Positions 61,665 to 64,000 of a stretch of 64,000 bases of DNA are shown piece after piece (position 1 is the first letter of the stretch; every line of letters begins with the position of its first letter). The notes below the pieces were generated by a model. That model saw nothing but the letters and a program-made list of their open reading frames with translations. It did no database searches and had not been told where the DNA came from. This stretch comes from Flavobacterium terrisoli. Its GTDB lineage: Bacteria; Bacteroidota; Bacteroidia; Flavobacteriales; Flavobacteriaceae. The stretch spans positions 62,001-126,000 of the forward strand of contig NZ_JARGNA010000001.1 of assembly GCF_030167905.1 (NCBI RefSeq), written 5' to 3'. Made by a program: the position numbers and the translations under genes.

Positions 61665-61804
61665 GTTTTGGTTTGGTTCTGACAACGAAATATAATTAAA
61701 TAATCCAACGGGGAGCCTTGTTTTATTTGTGTATCCTCAACGAAAACGTTTGCGTGTTGACAACTTTTAATTTTTTAAGTTAAAATATTACGAAATCACA
61801 AAAT

Positions 61805-61836
61805 AAAAAAACGACAGAATTCCCATTCTGCCGTTT
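61805..61836 (-). terminator. Terminator after ssb
   Basis: Minus-strand stem ACGGCAGAAT/ATTCTGTCGT with a short loop and TTTTTT after it, 23 bases beyond the ssb stop. Confidence 0.85.
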
Positions 61837-61858
61837 TCTCCTAACTGACTGTAAAATG

Positions 61859-62191
61859 TTATTTCCCTAACAGCAAAATATCATTCACAACCACTTCCGT
61901 GATGTAGCGTTTTGTACCGTCTTTATCATCGTAGCTTCTGTGCGTCAGTTTCCCGTCGATGGCTACTTCTTTGCCTTTGGTGACATACTTTTCGATGATT
62001 TCTGCCGTTTTGCCCCAAGCCGTTACGCGGTGCCATTCGGTGTTTTCTACTTTTTCACCTTTGTCATTGGTATAATAATCATTGGTAGCGATGGTGATGT
62101 TGGCTACTTTTTTTCCTCCATCAAAGGTTTTTACTTCCGGCTCTTGTCCTACGTGTCCGATTAACTGTACTCTGTTTTTCATTGCATTCAT
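61859..62191 (-). CDS. ssb: Single-stranded DNA-binding protein, short form
   Basis: 110 residues. OB-fold signature: KNRVQLIGHVGQEPEVKTF, ANITIATNDYYTNDKGEK, EWHRVTAWGKTAEIIEKYV and GKEVAIDGKLTHRSYDDKDG. The protein stops right after the OB fold (VNDILLLGK) and lacks the acidic DDDIPF-type tail that recruits repair partners, so it may be an accessory SSB rather than the main one. Starts at 62191 or 62182; a longer frame to 62380 covers the divergent promoter region and is rejected. Confidence 0.88.
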   Translation of the reverse strand: MNAMKNRVQLIGHVGQEPEVKTFDGGKKVANITIATNDYYTNDKGEKVENTEWHRVTAWGKTAEIIEKYVTKGKEVAIDGKLTHRSYDDKDGTKRYITEVVVNDILLLGK

Positions 62192-62303
62192 GGCGTTTAA
62201 AATTTTAACTGTTATTGTTATTTGTGAATTACTCCTGTCAGCTATCCGTTGTTGGTTTCCGACGAGGCAAAGTTGTGACAGTTCAAAAAAATTAGTCGGT
62301 TTC

Positions 62304-62353
62304 TTACCGTTTACTTTCGGTTGTAATTGTTTGTAAACGTTTGTAAACGGTAA
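62304..62353. promoter_or_regulatory. Inverted repeat with tandem half-sites, candidate operator
   Basis: TTACCGTTTAC (62304-62314) and its exact complement GTAAACGGTAA (62343-62353) lie 28 bases apart, with a further GTAAACGT at 62333-62340. The right arm overlaps the promoter at 62341, in the divergent region between ssb and the GNAT-nitrilase gene. Confidence 0.55.
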
Positions 62354-62369
62354 TTTTTTTGTATATTTG
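62341..62369 (+). promoter_or_regulatory. Promoter TTG-N18-TATATTTG
   Basis: TTG at 62341-62343 and a perfect TAnnTTTG at 62362-62369, spacing 18. The ATG at 62387 is 17 bases downstream. Confidence 0.7.
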
Positions 62370-62386
62370 TTGAAAATCAATTGTTT

Positions 62387-63910
62387 ATGAGCCCCGAAAT
62401 AAATAAAGTAGGATTGCGGAATCTTCTCATTGAAGATTACAAAGAATTGAAAAGGTCAATGATAGACGCCTATCCTGAAATGGAAAATGCCTATTGGCCC
62501 GAGTCACAAATTGAAAAATTACTTCAAATTTTTCCCGAAGGGCAATTGGTTATTTTGGTCGATGATAAAGTAGTCGGTTCTGCCCTGTCTTTAATCGTCA
62601 ACGAAGACTTGATTGACAAAAATCACACTTACAGACAAATCACCGGGGATTTTACTTTTTCAACCCACAGCAAAAAAGGTGATATCCTCTACGGAATAGA
62701 CGTTTTTATACATCCCGATTACAGAGGTTTGCGATTGGGCCGTCGTTTGTATGATGCGCGAAAAGCCTTGTGCGAACAGCTCAATTTAAAATCAATTGTA
62801 TTTGCCGGAAGAATACCCAATTACAGCAAATATTCGAACGATTTAACCCCAAAAGCCTACATCGAAAAAATCAAAAGAAAAGAACTTTACGATCCGGTTT
62901 TGTCCTTTCAGTTGAGCAATGATTTCCATGAAGTGCGTGTCATCCAAAACTATCTGGAAGATGACAAAAGCTCTAAAGAGTATGCGGTTTTACTCGAATG
63001 GAATAACATCTATTATGATGCTAATCCCAAGCTCATCAATACCCACAAAAGTATTATTCGCCTCGGGCTTATCCAATGGCAGATGCGACCGCTCGACAAT
63101 CTCCAAGCTTTGTTTGATCAGGCAGAATTCTTTATCGATGCTGTTTCGGGCTATGGAAGTGATTTTGCACTTTTCCCCGAATTGTTTATTGCGCCATTGA
63201 TGGCCGATTACAACCATCTTTCCGAAGCCGATGCCATTAGGGAGTTGGCTAAGTTTGCCGAACCGATTCGCAAAAAATTTCAGGAGTTTGCCATTTCGTA
63301 TAACATCAACATCATTTCCGGAAGCATGCCATTGCTTGAAGATGGAAAGTTGCACAACGCCGGTTTTCTATGTAAAAGAGATGGAACTTTTGAAATGTAC
63401 CGAAAAATACACATCACGCCTAATGAAATTTTCCATTGGGGAATTACCGGCGGTGACATTTTCCACACTTTTGAAACCGATTGCTGCAAAATTGGGATTA
63501 TGATTTGTTATGATGTTGAATTTCCTGAACTCTCCAGATTATTGGCAGATGAAGGCATGGATATTCTTTTTGTACCGTTCCTAACCGATACCCAAAATGG
63601 TTATACCCGCGTGAAACATTGTGCTCAGGCACGCGCGATTGAAAACGAGTGTTTTGTAGCTATTGCCGGTTGTGTTGGGAATTTGCCCAAAGTGAACAAC
63701 ATGGACATCCAATTTGCGCAGGCGGCGGTTTTCACACCGTCTGATTTTGCCTTCCCGAGTAATGGTATCAAAGCAGAAGCCACGCCCAATACCGAAATGA
63801 CTTTGATTGTTGATGTCGATATCAATTTACTAAAAGAGTTACACGAACATGGTAGCGTCAAAACCATGAAAGACCGAAGAACCGATTTATACGAACTAAA
63901 GAAAAAATAA
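62387..63910 (+). CDS. GNAT acetyltransferase / carbon-nitrogen hydrolase fusion
   Basis: 507 residues. N-terminal GNAT domain (about 8-190) with the acetyl-CoA loop VFIHPDYRGLRLGRRLYDAR near residue 112. C-terminal nitrilase-type domain (about 225-505): Glu in FALFPELFIAPL, Lys in MYRKIHITPN and Cys in IMICYDVEFPELSR. This fusion is a known bacterial family, but its substrates are not established; the pairing suggests sequential acylation and deacylation of an amine or amide. It starts with ATG at 62387; a TTG two codons earlier is less likely. Regulated from the promoter/inverted repeat at 62304-62369. Confidence 0.88.
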   Translation: MSPEINKVGLRNLLIEDYKELKRSMIDAYPEMENAYWPESQIEKLLQIFPEGQLVILVDDKVVGSALSLIVNEDLIDKNHTYRQITGDFTFSTHSKKGDILYGIDVFIHPDYRGLRLGRRLYDARKALCEQLNLKSIVFAGRIPNYSKYSNDLTPKAYIEKIKRKELYDPVLSFQLSNDFHEVRVIQNYLEDDKSSKEYAVLLEWNNIYYDANPKLINTHKSIIRLGLIQWQMRPLDNLQALFDQAEFFIDAVSGYGSDFALFPELFIAPLMADYNHLSEADAIRELAKFAEPIRKKFQEFAISYNINIISGSMPLLEDGKLHNAGFLCKRDGTFEMYRKIHITPNEIFHWGITGGDIFHTFETDCCKIGIMICYDVEFPELSRLLADEGMDILFVPFLTDTQNGYTRVKHCAQARAIENECFVAIAGCVGNLPKVNNMDIQFAQAAVFTPSDFAFPSNGIKAEATPNTEMTLIVDVDINLLKELHEHGSVKTMKDRRTDLYELKKK

Positions 63911-63915
63911 AAGCC

Positions 63916-64000
63916 ATGACTAAAACCTGTTTGGAATGCGGCGAAAAGATTGTAGGCCGTGAGGACAAGAAATTCTGCAGCGACGGTTGCCGCAATGCCT
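63916..64000 (+). CDS. Small zinc-ribbon protein, 5' part (runs off window)
   Basis: 28 codons are visible from the ATG at 63916. They include CLECGEKIVGREDKKFCSDG with two Cys pairs (CxxC and CSDGC), the DUF2116-type zinc ribbon seen in small Bacteroidota proteins. It starts 5 bases after the fusion gene, so it probably shares that operon. The length is unknown. Confidence 0.7.
   Translation, partial: MTKTCLECGEKIVGREDKKFCSDGCRNA

Noticed and set aside
62192..62380. N-terminal extension of ssb
   Set aside because: It spans the divergent promoter and inverted repeat. The OB fold starts properly at 62191.

Overview
The window looks like a chromosomal segment of a Flavobacterium-type Bacteroidota. 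The evidence is: proteins with Bacteroidota-style C-terminal sorting regions (type IX secretion), many short lipoproteins with an N-terminal lipobox, repeated -7 promoter elements of the form TAnnTTTG, moderately low GC, and an epimerase-like L-threonine dehydrogenase of the kind known from Flavobacterium. I see no rRNA, tRNA, CRISPR array, prophage or intact insertion sequence.

Layout. 1-1002 is the 5' part of a TPR protein that runs off the left edge. 1151-4357 is a three-gene envelope operon (SIMPL protein, alpha/alpha-toroid repeat protein, vWA lipoprotein) closed by a terminator. Then come an OmpA-type protein, a secreted PQQ-type sugar dehydrogenase with a small L,D-transpeptidase-like protein, an XRE regulator divergent from an M23 peptidase lipoprotein with an AT-rich secreted partner, an aldo-keto reductase, an OmpA lipoprotein, exonuclease III and a two-domain acyltransferase (candidate ornithine-lipid synthase OlsF). 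15393-18768 holds small membrane proteins and an M48 protease in tightly coupled minus-strand operons. 18826-25764 is one 2312-residue secreted surface protein.

26058-38278 is the metabolic core. It is a minus-strand cluster that appears to encode the whole reductive pyrimidine degradation route: NCS1 nucleobase importer, PreT/PreA dihydropyrimidine dehydrogenase, dihydropyrimidinase, two unrelated beta-ureidopropionase candidates (nitrilase type and M20/HyuC type), a class III aminotransferase for beta-alanine or beta-aminoisobutyrate, and CoA-acylating (methyl)malonate-semialdehyde dehydrogenase. Products would be acetyl-CoA or propionyl-CoA, CO2 and ammonia. Its intergenic junctions are full of repeats: AT-rich blocks, a long hairpin element, stop-codon-adjacent repeats, and a 121-bp exact duplication of the 5' end of the HyuC-type gene.

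38535-48472 carries an M13 peptidase, an ammonium transporter, a large L,D-transpeptidase, a run of small secreted or membrane proteins ending in a globin-like lipoprotein, and L-threonine dehydrogenase. 47879-63910 has a small lipoprotein and Mfd, a secreted metzincin protease, YraN, an LD-carboxypeptidase, MetG, a glycine-zipper protein of unknown role, a HAD hydrolase, a CAT-like acetyltransferase, ferritin plus a Cys/Lys-rich small protein, a short SSB, and a GNAT-nitrilase fusion. The window ends inside a small zinc-ribbon gene.

The most interesting items are the M23 lipoprotein with its AT-rich partner (possible effector/immunity pair), the repeat-riddled pyrimidine cluster with two ureidopropionase types, the toroid/vWA pair, the globin-like lipoprotein, and the operator-like inverted repeats at 62304-62353 and 38348-38389. 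No database search was possible. Family names come from motif recognition, and GC figures are hand counts on sample lines.
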